Below, in pieces: positions 56,274-64,000 of a stretch of DNA of 64,000 nt (positions within the stretch are counted from its first letter, which is position 1; each line of letters opens with the position of its first letter). The notes below the pieces were generated by a model that was not told where the DNA came from, searched no databases, and saw only the letters and a list, made by a program, of their open reading frames with translations. The translations under genes and the position numbers were made by a program. The DNA is from Streptomyces canus. GTDB taxonomy: Bacteria; Actinomycetota; Actinomycetes; Streptomycetales; Streptomycetaceae. Where the stretch lies: the NCBI RefSeq assembly GCF_041435015.1, contig NZ_CP107989.1, forward strand, positions 1,364,001-1,428,000, read 5' to 3'.

Positions 56274-57701
56274 TCATGCGCCGACAGGGCGCTGCACGAC
56301 CGGCACCGGGCGCCAGCCGGCCGGCCTCAGCGCCGGTACGTGCGCCCCGCGCACTTCGGCGAACTGCGTGTTCGTGGCCAGCAGCTGCTGCCGGGCGGCG
56401 CGCGGGTCGGTCTCCTTGTTCGCGGTCATGTGGGCAGCGACCAGGCCGGCCACGACCGGGGTCGCGAAGGAGGTGCCGCTCCAGTGCGCGTACCCCTCGA
56501 ACATCACCTGGTCCGGCTTGGCCGTGGTGCCGTCCTCGCTCAACACGCCGACGTGGGAAGGGGACTGGCAGGTGCACACGTAGGTGAACCCGAACCTGCA
56601 GGCCTCGTACGTGGAGTGCTGGTAGAGGTACGGCACGGGAGCCTCGAAGCCGGTGAGGGCGCTGGTGAGCCGCTCGCCGGGGGCGTAGACCTTCACCCAG
56701 GAGCCATGGTTGCTGAAGCAGGCGCCGAACTCGCCGTCGCCGCGCAGCGCGCCGACCGACAGGACGACGTCCTGGTACTCGGGCAGATCGGCGTAGGCGG
56801 CGGGCCAGAAGGGGCTGGCGCTGGCGTTGTTGCCGGCCGCGGCCACCAACAGGGTGCCGTGGGCGCGCAGTTCCTGCATGAAGGAGTCCATGCCGAGCAG
56901 TCCGTCGCTGCGGCCGTTGGAGGTGCCCGCGGAGAGGCTGATGAGGTCGGGCCAGCCGTCGGCGACGGCCTCGAAGAGTTTCTCGCCGAGCTCGGACTCC
57001 AGGATGGCGCCCGCGTCGTTGAGGGTGCTGCGGACGGTGATGTCGGTGTTGGGCGCGACGGCCGCGAGGACACCGGCGATGAACGTGCCGTGGCCGACGT
57101 ACTGGAGGAGGTTGCCGGACCCGTCGGTCTCGGTGCCGTGCAGGTCGCCGTCGACGTGGGCCAGCAGCGGGACGAGGCCGTGGTCGTGGGTGAGACCGTT
57201 GTCGACGACGAGGACGCCCACGGCGGTGTCGGGGTCGTGACCGGCTTCCGCGGGGGCCGGGTTGGTGCCCTGGCTGAGCGCGGCGGGCACGGGCTCGTCG
57301 CCGGGGCAGGAGTTGACCGCGATCGACACCACGTGGTTGCGGCTGATCAGCCGGTGTCCTGCGCGTCCCTCGCGTTCGCTCATGGCGCGCAGGGCGTGGG
57401 TGACGGCACGGTCGCCGCGCCGGTCGCCGTGGCCCGGGTCGCCGACCTTGATCCGGGTGATGCCCGAGCGGTTGGTCTCGGGGCTGTCCCGGCGCACGTA
57501 GTCGCCGGTCAGACCGGTCGCTGCAGTGAAGTGGCTGCGGACGGTCTCCTCGACGAGTGCCGCGTCGCGTCCGTCGCGGGCGAGCACGACCCCCTTCTCG
57601 TAGATGAACTCCGAGGCGTCGTCGGGTCCCAGTGCCAGCGGGACGTCGGGCATGGAGCGCTGGATCTGGTCGAACTGCTCGTGGAATCGCTGAGGTGCCA
57701 T
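56274..57701 (-). CDS. Cytosolic S8 (subtilisin-family) serine peptidase
   Basis: 475 aa. Catalytic triad Asp167 (LVVDNGLTHD), His204 (YVGHGTFIAG), Ser411 (SGTSFATPVVAG) and oxyanion Asn near 291 (VAAAGNNAS). A ~130-residue N-terminal extension with no signal peptide precedes it (APQRFHEQFDQIQRSMPDVP), so it is probably not exported by Sec; a Cys-rich loop (YVCTCQS) precedes the Ser. GGAGG lies 7 nt before the ATG. It stands between a sigma factor and a divergent TPR-CHAT protease, which suggests a regulated intracellular protease. Confidence 0.9.
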   Translation of the reverse strand: MAPQRFHEQFDQIQRSMPDVPLALGPDDASEFIYEKGVVLARDGRDAALVEETVRSHFTAATGLTGDYVRRDSPETNRSGITRIKVGDPGHGDRRGDRAVTHALRAMSEREGRAGHRLISRNHVVSIAVNSCPGDEPVPAALSQGTNPAPAEAGHDPDTAVGVLVVDNGLTHDHGLVPLLAHVDGDLHGTETDGSGNLLQYVGHGTFIAGVLAAVAPNTDITVRSTLNDAGAILESELGEKLFEAVADGWPDLISLSAGTSNGRSDGLLGMDSFMQELRAHGTLLVAAAGNNASASPFWPAAYADLPEYQDVVLSVGALRGDGEFGACFSNHGSWVKVYAPGERLTSALTGFEAPVPYLYQHSTYEACRFGFTYVCTCQSPSHVGVLSEDGTTAKPDQVMFEGYAHWSGTSFATPVVAGLVAAHMTANKETDPRAARQQLLATNTQFAEVRGAHVPALRPAGWRPVPVVQRPVGA

Positions 57702-57810
57702 GGCGTTTCCTCCCACTGAGGCGGCGGTCGTCAGTCAGAGCCGCGGGGACGGTGATTGATACAGCGCCAAACCGGTGTGGCCTGCCACCTGGGCCACTAC
57801 CATCCATGGA

Positions 57811-60417
57811 GTGACAGCGGGAAGCGACTCGGTTCTCGAACTGCTGCCGATGGTGTTCGCCGCGCCCAACCAGGCGCTGGCGAGGGCAGAGGAAGTACTC
57901 GGCTCGGATCCCTCACCGCTGCACGCCTCCGTCGCCCACCAGGTGATCGGCATCTGGCAGCGGGACTGGGGCGACATGCGGATCGCCCTGGACCATCTGC
58001 GCCGGGCCCGCGATCTCGCGGCGCGGGCGGAGTCGGCCGACCGGGAGGCGGACGTGCTGGCCGCGCTCGGTGTGGCGCTGGTCCACGCCGGGCGGACCCG
58101 GGAGGGTCTCGCGGCGCTGGAGCGGGGGGTCGAGGTCGGCAGCGGCCACACCCGCGCGCGTGTTCTGTTCCGGCGCGCCTACGCGTCCTGGGTCCTCGGG
58201 CATCACCGGGCGGCGCTGGAGGACGTACGGCGGGCGGTTCCGGTGCTGCGGCAGGCCGACGACGTGATCTGGACGGCGCGGGCGCTGACCCTGCGGGCCA
58301 CCGTGCATCTGGCGCTCGGGGCGGTGGAGCGGGCGGACGCCGACTTCACGGCGGCGGAGGCGCTGTGGGACACCACGGGCCAGGAGCACGACAAGGCCGA
58401 CGCGGTGGAGAGCCGAGGGCTGGCCGCGTACCGGTCGGGGAACATCCCCGCCGCGCTGCGGCTGCTCGACGAGGCGCAGGAGCGGTACGCCAAGCTCGGC
58501 ACGCCGATGTTCATGCTCAACATCAGGCGCTGCGAGGTCCTGATGGCGGCGGGGCTCGCCCCGGAGGCGCTCGCGGAGGCGGACGCGGCGATCGGGGTGC
58601 TGGACGGGATCGGCGGGCAGTCCACCCGCAAGGCGGAGCTGCTGCTCGCCGCGGCGCGGGCGGCCCGGCTCGCGGGGGACGCCCACACCGCGATCGCGCG
58701 CGCCGACTTGGCCGTACGACTGTTCGCGGGGCAGCGGCGCACCTGGTGGGAGACCCATGCGCGGCTGGTGCTGATCGAGGCGCGGGTCGCCGCGGGGCGC
58801 GGCTCGGGCCGGCTGGTCGCGGACGCGGTCGCGGTCGCCGACCGGCTGGCCTCCTTCGGCGCGCCGGCCGCCCCGGAGGCCTCGCTGCTCGCGGGCCGGA
58901 TCGCGCTCGGTCTGGGGTGGCGGGAGGACGCCCAGCGGCATCTGGAGGTGGCGGCCCGCAGCCGGCACAGCGGGCCGCCGCTGGCGCGGATGACGGGGTG
59001 GGCGGCGCAGGCGCTGTGGGCGCGGGCCGTGGGCTCCGACCGGCGGGTGCTCGAGGCCTGTCGCCGGGGTCTGGACGTGCTCGACGACCACCGTACGACG
59101 CTCGGCGCCTCGGAACTGCGGGCGCGGGCCACCGCTCAGGGCGCCGAGCTGGCCGGCCTCGCCGCGCGGGCCTCGCTCGCCTCGGGCGGGCCGCGGCGGC
59201 TGCTGGTGTGGAGCGAGCGCTGGCGTGCCACGGTGTTGTCCGCGCCGCCGACCCGCCCGCCCGCCGATCCTGAACTGCTCAGTGGTTTGACCGCGTTCCG
59301 GGAGATCGCGGCCCGGGCGGAGGCGGCCCGGATGGAGGGCCGGCCGGTGCCGACGCTGGAGCGTGAACAGCGGCGCCTGGAACGGGAGATCCGCTCCCGG
59401 ACCCTCCACATGCGGGGAGACGCACCCGGTGACGGCTACCGGTTCGACCCGCGCAGGCTGCTGGAACGGCTCGGTGACGACGTACGGCTGGTCGAACTGG
59501 CCGTGCTCGACGGGCGTGTTCAGGTGCTGCTGTGCGCGCAGGGGCGGGTGCGGCGGTTCGAGGGCGGGTTGCTGGCCGACGCGGAGCGCGAGGCGGAGCA
59601 TGTCCAGGCGGGGCTGAGGCGACTGGCCCATCCGGGGGCGGAGGCGCGGCTTCCGGTGGTGGAGGCGGCCGGACGGCGGCTGGAGGAGCTGCTGCTCGGG
59701 CCGGCCGCGGCACAGCTCGGCTCCGGACCGGTCGTGGTGGTGCCGCCGGGGCGGCTGCACCGGGTGCCGTGGGCGCTGCTGCCCTCGCTGCGGGAACGGG
59801 TGTTCAGTGTGTCGCCGTCGGCGAGCAGCTGGCTGCGGGCGAGGGAGACCGTGCCGCCGCCGGGCGGGCGTCAGGTGCTCGTGCGCGGGCCGGGCCTCGC
59901 GAGCGGGGGCGCCGAGGTGCCCGAACTGGCCGGGCGCCACGGGTCCGCGACCGTCCTGGAGTACGACGACGCGCGCGTGCCGCGGGTGTTGGCGGAACTG
60001 GACGGGGCGGCGCTGGCGCACATCGCCGCGCACGGCACGTTCCGTGCGGACAGCCCGTTGTTCTCGGCGTTGCGGATGGCCGACGGGCCGCTCATCGTCC
60101 ACGACTTCGAGCGCCTGGACCGCAGCCCGTACCGGATCATCCTGTCGTGCTGCGACACCGCCCGGTTCGCCTCGGTGGGTGCGGACGAACTGCTCGGTCT
60201 GGTCACCGCGCTGCTGCCGCTGGGCACGGCGGGAGTGGTGGCGTGCAGCGCGCCGGTCAACGACGAGGCGGTCGTGCCGTTGATGCTCACGCTGCACAAG
60301 GGGCTCAGTGCGGGGGCGTCGATGGCGGAGGCGTTGCGCGACGCGCGGGCCTCGCTGCCGGGGGACTCGGTGCATCAGGCGACGGGGTGGGCGTTCTCGG
60401 CGTTCGGGGCGGCGTGA
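57811..60417 (+). CDS. TPR-CHAT domain caspase-like protein
   Basis: 868 aa. Tetratricopeptide-like helical repeats fill residues ~10-430 (RAYASWVLGHHRAALEDVRR; GNIPAALRLLDEAQERYAKL); a linker follows; the C-terminal CHAT domain holds the caspase-type dyad His741 (HIAAHGTFRADSPLFSAL) and Cys781 (ILSCCDTARF; Cys780 is adjacent). CHAT proteins are cysteine proteases acting in programmed responses. GTG start at 57811; no ribosome-binding site, but TACCAT ends 8 nt before, so a leaderless transcript is likely. Divergent from the S8 peptidase gene (109 nt apart). Confidence 0.92.
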   Translation: MTAGSDSVLELLPMVFAAPNQALARAEEVLGSDPSPLHASVAHQVIGIWQRDWGDMRIALDHLRRARDLAARAESADREADVLAALGVALVHAGRTREGLAALERGVEVGSGHTRARVLFRRAYASWVLGHHRAALEDVRRAVPVLRQADDVIWTARALTLRATVHLALGAVERADADFTAAEALWDTTGQEHDKADAVESRGLAAYRSGNIPAALRLLDEAQERYAKLGTPMFMLNIRRCEVLMAAGLAPEALAEADAAIGVLDGIGGQSTRKAELLLAAARAARLAGDAHTAIARADLAVRLFAGQRRTWWETHARLVLIEARVAAGRGSGRLVADAVAVADRLASFGAPAAPEASLLAGRIALGLGWREDAQRHLEVAARSRHSGPPLARMTGWAAQALWARAVGSDRRVLEACRRGLDVLDDHRTTLGASELRARATAQGAELAGLAARASLASGGPRRLLVWSERWRATVLSAPPTRPPADPELLSGLTAFREIAARAEAARMEGRPVPTLEREQRRLEREIRSRTLHMRGDAPGDGYRFDPRRLLERLGDDVRLVELAVLDGRVQVLLCAQGRVRRFEGGLLADAEREAEHVQAGLRRLAHPGAEARLPVVEAAGRRLEELLLGPAAAQLGSGPVVVVPPGRLHRVPWALLPSLRERVFSVSPSASSWLRARETVPPPGGRQVLVRGPGLASGGAEVPELAGRHGSATVLEYDDARVPRVLAELDGAALAHIAAHGTFRADSPLFSALRMADGPLIVHDFERLDRSPYRIILSCCDTARFASVGADELLGLVTALLPLGTAGVVACSAPVNDEAVVPLMLTLHKGLSAGASMAEALRDARASLPGDSVHQATGWAFSAFGAA

Positions 60418-60440
60418 TGCCCCGGGGGTGCGTGAAGTGT

Positions 60441-60486
60441 GGGGCGGCCTGACCCCTCCCCCGAATACTGGGGGTCAGACCGCCCC
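60441..60486. terminator. Bidirectional terminator between CHAT and LuxR genes
   Basis: GGGGCGGCCTGACCCC pairs with GGGGTCAGACCGCCCC over 15 pairs with one mismatch and a 14-nt loop, lying between the convergent 3' ends. Confidence 0.75.
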
Positions 60487-60500
60487 GGTCCGGGTACGGC

Positions 60501-62525
60501 TCAGGCCGGCTGTGCCTCCGGCAGCTCGACCAGGCACGGCAGCGCGTCGCGGTCGCTCGCACCGAGGCGGGCGTACGCGCTGTAGAGGTGGTTGCCGACG
60601 GTGCGGATCGACAGGGTGAGCTTCTCCGCGATCTGGCGGTTGCTCAGGCCGGCGGCCGCGAGGGTGACGATCTGCCGCTGCCGGGCGGTGAGTTCGCCGA
60701 GGACCAGCCCGGACAGGGCCGGGGTGCGGGCGCCCTGGCAGCGCCGGGCCAGGGCGACGGCTCGGGTGCGTGAGGTGCGGGCGGCACCGGGGTCGCGGTG
60801 CGACCGTACGGCCTGGGCGTACGCCTCGGCGGCGAAGAGCAGGAAGCCGCGCTCCTCCAGCGCTTGCGCCGCCCGGTCGAGGGCGGGACCGTCGTCGTGG
60901 GCGAGCGCGTCGGCGTGTTCGGCGAAGACGCCGGTCAGCCGGCCGACGGCCCGCTCGGGCGCGCCGAGCCGGACGGCGTCGTACGGATCCTCGCCGACCG
61001 TGCCGAGCGCCGCGTCGAGATCACCGCGGGCGGCGGCCCACCAGGTGACCGCCGAACCGCCCGCGACCTCCCGCGAGTCGGCTGCGCCGCTCGACCCGGT
61101 GGGGGGCGCGGTGAGTGGGGGGGTACTGGAGTCGACGACGGCCGCGCGAGGTTGGAGGGGGCCGGCGAATCGACTGTCACTGGACCCGCCTCGGGACTCG
61201 ACGGAGTCCGGTGCCGTGGACCCGGCCGGGACGACGGCGGCCCTGTCGTCGGACCCGGTCGAGGGCTCAGAGGATCGGTCGACGTCCGGGCCGGCCGGAG
61301 GTGCCGCGAGCTCCGGGTGTCCCGACTGTGCCGCGGCCAGGGCGAGTTCGAGACGGCAGGCCGGATCATCGGCAGCGGCTCGCAGTCCCTCCCTCGCCCA
61401 GGCCGCGGCCTCCCGCAGTTCCCCCCGCAGGCGTGCGAACCGTGCCCGTACCGCGGCGTGCCGGGCCGGTACGCCGGCGCCTTCGTCCAGGAGCCACTCC
61501 CCCACCGGCGCGAAGACGGCGCGTACGTCCCTCTCGCCGATCGCCCGGGCCAGGGCGGCCGTCTCGGTCTCCAGGGCCGCCGCGCAGTCGGCCGGGGTGG
61601 GGGCCAGGCGCAGAGCCTTCAGGCGTCCGGCGGCGGCTCGCAGCACCGGGGCGTGGAGCGGGTGGGCGAGGCGGGCGGTGCCCTGCTCGTCGACGTGGAC
61701 CAGACCGTCGGCCTCCAGACGCTCCAGGGCGTCCAGGTCGAGCGTGCCGGCGTCCACGGGGAGCGGCTCGCCGAAGGCCAGACGGTCCAGGGTCTCGCGC
61801 TCGCCGGGACCCGTGCGGTCGAGGAGGTGCGCGGTACGCTCGCGCACGGTCGCGGTGATCGGCACCGGGCCGCGCCACTCCGATTCGGTCGAGTCCGGGA
61901 CCCGGGCCATCCGGTCCTCCTCGCGCACCGCGTCCACCACCTCGCGCAGCAGTCGCAGATCGCCCCGGCACATGCGGTACAGCCGGCTGACGGTGAGGGC
62001 TTCGAGGCCGCCGACGCCGGAAGCGAGCAACTGCGCGGTCTCCTCGCGGGGCAACGGCTCCAGGGCGAGGCGCGGCAGGAGTTCTCCGGTCCACAGACGG
62101 GAGATCGCGCCCGGTGCACGGGCCCCGTCCGTGGCGACGACCAGCAGACGGGTGCGGCCGTGCACGGCGAGCTGGTGGACCAGGGCCGCCGAGGCGTCGT
62201 CCAGCAGATGGGCGTCGTCGACGAGCAACAGTCGTACGCCCGACAGGAGTTGGACCGCGCGGTGCAGGGACGCGGTCTCCGGGACAAGGTGCGCGAAGGC
62301 GGCGAACGGGAGCCCACGGGTCTCGGGCGTGCCCGCCACCCTGGCACAGTCGGTGCCGCGCACGGCCTCCGTGACGAGCCGGGTCTTGCCCCGGCCCGCG
62401 GGACCGGTGACCACGATGCCGTGCCGTCCCCCGGCGACAGACCTGCGGACCAGCTCGAGTTCGTCCTCCCGCCCGGTGAACGGCCAGGGCAGCTCCAGGG
62501 TCTTCGGGTCCCGTTCGAATGTCAT
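60501..62525 (-). CDS. LuxR-family ATP-binding (LAL/STAND-like) regulator
   Basis: 674 aa. N-terminal AAA/STAND ATPase: Walker A GPAGRGKTR (41-49), Walker B LLLVDDAHLL, then sensor helices; a helical middle; a Ser/Thr/Pro-rich low-complexity insertion at residues ~420-500 (AGPDVDRSSEPSTGSD); and a C-terminal LuxR helix-turn-helix (LTARQRQIVTLAAAGLSNRQ, IAEKLTLSIRTVGNHLYSAY). Shorter than typical 900-aa LAL proteins. It is divergent from the metzincin gene with an inverted repeat between, so it may control that gene. ATG 62525; a GTG one codon upstream is also possible. Confidence 0.9.
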   Translation of the reverse strand: MTFERDPKTLELPWPFTGREDELELVRRSVAGGRHGIVVTGPAGRGKTRLVTEAVRGTDCARVAGTPETRGLPFAAFAHLVPETASLHRAVQLLSGVRLLLVDDAHLLDDASAALVHQLAVHGRTRLLVVATDGARAPGAISRLWTGELLPRLALEPLPREETAQLLASGVGGLEALTVSRLYRMCRGDLRLLREVVDAVREEDRMARVPDSTESEWRGPVPITATVRERTAHLLDRTGPGERETLDRLAFGEPLPVDAGTLDLDALERLEADGLVHVDEQGTARLAHPLHAPVLRAAAGRLKALRLAPTPADCAAALETETAALARAIGERDVRAVFAPVGEWLLDEGAGVPARHAAVRARFARLRGELREAAAWAREGLRAAADDPACRLELALAAAQSGHPELAAPPAGPDVDRSSEPSTGSDDRAAVVPAGSTAPDSVESRGGSSDSRFAGPLQPRAAVVDSSTPPLTAPPTGSSGAADSREVAGGSAVTWWAAARGDLDAALGTVGEDPYDAVRLGAPERAVGRLTGVFAEHADALAHDDGPALDRAAQALEERGFLLFAAEAYAQAVRSHRDPGAARTSRTRAVALARRCQGARTPALSGLVLGELTARQRQIVTLAAAGLSNRQIAEKLTLSIRTVGNHLYSAYARLGASDRDALPCLVELPEAQPA

Positions 62526-62543
62526 CACGGAAGCAAGAGCACC

Positions 62544-62578
62544 GCTACTCAGTCCTGATACAGGGGGACTTGAGTAGC
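62544..62578. promoter_or_regulatory. Inverted repeat in the luxR-metzincin divergent promoter
   Basis: GCTACTCA (62544-62551) and TGAGTAGC (62571-62578) are perfect 8-bp arms separated by 19 nt. A further ACTCAG copy occurs at about 62583-62588. Candidate binding site for the adjacent LuxR-type regulator. Confidence 0.55.
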
Positions 62579-62623
62579 CCCCGACTCAGGCGCCCCGAGA
62601 CGCCTCACGGCACGCTGAACCCC

Positions 62624-63709
62624 ATGACCGCACGCTACTGCTCACTCGCGCAGCAGTCGGCTCCGGCGTTCGCCCCGGGGCTGGCCGCCGAGCGGCTGAG
62701 TGCGCTCATCGGCGGCGGCCGGATGTGGGTCAACAGCACGGTCCTGCACTACTGCTTCTTCGACGGCGACACCGACGGGTCGGTCATTCCGGTTCCGGGG
62801 ACGGGGCAGTCCCGTCCGGTGTCGTGGGTCGGAGCCAAGGAGCAGCGGGACGTGGTGCGCGAGTGCTTCCAGGAGTGGCGGGGCCTCGGGATCGGCGTCA
62901 CGATCACCGAGGTCGGCGACCGCTCGGAGGCCGAACTGCGCATCGGGTTCCAGCTCGGCGACGGCTCCTGGTCGACGGTGGGCAGGGACGCGCTCCAGGT
63001 CGGTCTGAACGAGCGCACCATGAACTTCGGCTGGGACCTGACCGCGCCCGGGGGACGCGGGACGGCCCTGCACGAGATCGGGCACGCGCTCGGCATGCTG
63101 CACGAACACCAGAGTCCGTTCGCCGGGATCCACTGGGACGACGAGGCCGTCTACGCCGATCTGGCGGGCCCGCCGAACTTCTGGAGCCGGGACCGGACGT
63201 TCTACAACATCCTGCGCAAGCTCGACCCGGACGAGGTGAACGGCACCGTCTGGGACCCACAGTCGATCATGGAGTACGCCTTCGAGGCGGGACTGATCCT
63301 GGAGCCGGAGCAGTTCCGCGCGGGCCTCGACCCGCCCGGCACCCTGTCGGCCGCCGACAAGGAGTACGTCCTGCGCTGGTACCCGCCGACCGAGCCGACC
63401 CGGCCGCCGGCGCTGGTGCCCTTCCGGTCCGCGCCGCTCGGGCTCGGACCGGGTGAGCAGGCCGACTTCACCGTGGAACCGCCGGAGACCCGCGAGTACA
63501 CCGTGGGGACCTTCGGCGACAGCGACACCGTGGTCGTGGTCTTCGAGGAGCGGGACGGGGAACCCCGCTATCTCATCGGCCGGGACGACGGAGGCACTCC
63601 GCACAACGCCACGATCAGGGCCCGTCTCGTGAAGGGCCGCCGCTACTTCGTCCGTGTGCGCCTGTACTCCGCGTGGGGTTCGGGGGAAACCGCGGTCATG
63701 TGCTGGTGA
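62624..63709 (+). CDS. Metzincin (M12/astacin-like) zinc metallopeptidase without signal peptide
   Basis: 361 aa. Zinc motif HExxHxxGxxH at His150-Glu151-His154-His160 (HEIGHALGMLHEH) and Met-turn SIMEY about 55 residues later, as in astacin/M12A. An N-terminal region (RLSALIGGGRMWVNSTVLHY) precedes the catalytic domain and a C-terminal beta domain (ADFTVEPPETREYTVGTF) follows, like the pre-peptidase PPC type. No signal peptide is visible after ATG 62624, so it may be cytosolic or use a non-Sec route. Starts earlier in frame look non-coding. Confidence 0.88.
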   Translation: MTARYCSLAQQSAPAFAPGLAAERLSALIGGGRMWVNSTVLHYCFFDGDTDGSVIPVPGTGQSRPVSWVGAKEQRDVVRECFQEWRGLGIGVTITEVGDRSEAELRIGFQLGDGSWSTVGRDALQVGLNERTMNFGWDLTAPGGRGTALHEIGHALGMLHEHQSPFAGIHWDDEAVYADLAGPPNFWSRDRTFYNILRKLDPDEVNGTVWDPQSIMEYAFEAGLILEPEQFRAGLDPPGTLSAADKEYVLRWYPPTEPTRPPALVPFRSAPLGLGPGEQADFTVEPPETREYTVGTFGDSDTVVVVFEERDGEPRYLIGRDDGGTPHNATIRARLVKGRRYFVRVRLYSAWGSGETAVMCW

Positions 63710-63763
63710 CAGCACAGACGGGCCGCACGGGCGAGGCTGGACCGCTGTCCGGCGCCGGGGGAA

Positions 63764-63809
63764 TGGCCGGCGCACGTCACCTTCGGGGGAGGGAGACGTG
63801 CGCCGGCCA
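63764..63809 (+). terminator. Large hairpin after the metzincin gene
   Basis: TGGCCGGCGCACGTC (63764-63778) and GACGTGCGCCGGCCA (63795-63809), perfect 15-bp arms with a 16-nt loop, lying 55 nt past the stop. No T-run; could be a terminator or regulatory hairpin of the next gene. Confidence 0.65.
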
Positions 63810-63844
63810 CACGGCGTCCGCGTTCCGGGTGCAAGGGTGGGGCC

Positions 63845-64000
63845 ATGCTGATCGTCATCGGCGGCCTGCCTGCCACCGGCAAGACCACCCTCGCGCGGCT
63901 CCTGGCCTCCAGGACGGGCGCGGTCCATCTGCGGGTCGACACCATCGAGCAGGCGGTCGTCCGCTCCGGACTGACCCGGCATCCGGTGGGGCCGGTGGGC
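63845..64000 (+). CDS. P-loop kinase-like protein, 5' part only
   Basis: The first 52 codons read MLIVIGGLPATGKTTLARLL, with Walker A GLPATGKTT, then SRTGAVHLRVDTIEQAVVRS. This is the opening of the AAA_33/zeta-toxin-like small kinase family, which includes chloramphenicol phosphotransferase-like and gluconate-kinase-like proteins. The rest lies outside the window, so the substrate cannot be judged. Confidence 0.8.
   Translation, partial: MLIVIGGLPATGKTTLARLLASRTGAVHLRVDTIEQAVVRSGLTRHPVGPVG

Overview
The window is GC-rich, gene-dense DNA with GTG/TTG starts, ATGA stop-start overlaps and a gene content typical of Streptomyces (SpoIIE/STAS signalling, GlgA/GlgC, monomeric isocitrate dehydrogenase, secreted Rpf-LysM-M23 peptidase, LuxR-ATPase regulators). 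It reads as chromosome with an accessory, partly decayed middle. All calls rest on reading the sequence and recalled family features; no database search was made.

Region 1 (1-13.2 kb) is ordinary: a truncated wax-ester/diacylglycerol acyltransferase, a secreted PA14-GH2 glycosidase with a LacI-like operator at its start, a cupin, glgA-glgC, an FhuF-like Fe-S protein, an EamA-type transporter, a secreted Rpf/LysM/M23 cell-wall enzyme, gnd with a strong terminator, a Pro/Gly-rich small protein, a small GNAT protein and panD.

Region 2 (13.3-14.7 kb) is a graveyard: broken integrase, broken short-chain dehydrogenase, broken secreted SnoaL-like protein and an unrecognised fragment.

Region 3 (14.7-36 kb) is an aromatic-acid catabolic island. 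A divergent MarR regulator with a clear palindromic operator faces a tightly coupled operon for 4-hydroxyphenylacetate: hpaC, hpaB, an FAH-RraA fusion, a DapA-like lyase, hpaE, hpaD, then an AraC regulator and an MFS permease. It is followed by an ATP-binding protein and a PEP-mobile-domain protein that together match the two-subunit layout of phenylphosphate synthase, then an HD phosphohydrolase and a PAS-GAF-SpoIIE phosphatase. A second, paralogous AraC regulator precedes a GMC oxidoreductase and an aldehyde dehydrogenase, a possible alcohol-to-acid feeder for the same pathway (for example tyrosol to 4-hydroxyphenylacetate).

Region 4 (36-45 kb): TetR plus PaaI-like thioesterase behind a long operator dyad; a sugar-acid operon (2-keto-3-deoxy-sugar kinase and phospho-aldolase) whose first and last genes (galactonate dehydratase, SMP-30 lactonase) are dead; a SpoIIE phosphatase, STAS and MEDS-kinase signalling set; a cold-shock protein; and small fragments.

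Region 5 (45-64 kb): ABC exporter, UPF0104-type membrane protein, MscS channel, secreted M1 peptidase, monomeric icd, DUF5713, N-formylglutamate amidohydrolase, then a possible conflict or stress module in which a sigma factor, a beta-rich small protein and a cytosolic S8 protease stand divergent from a TPR-CHAT protease, beside a LuxR-type ATPase regulator divergent from a cytosolic metzincin. The window ends inside a P-loop kinase-like gene.

The two stretches most worth following up are the phosphotransferase/phosphohydrolase genes in the hydroxyphenylacetate island and the CHAT/S8/sigma module. No tRNA, rRNA, CRISPR array, complete mobile element or riboswitch was recognised.
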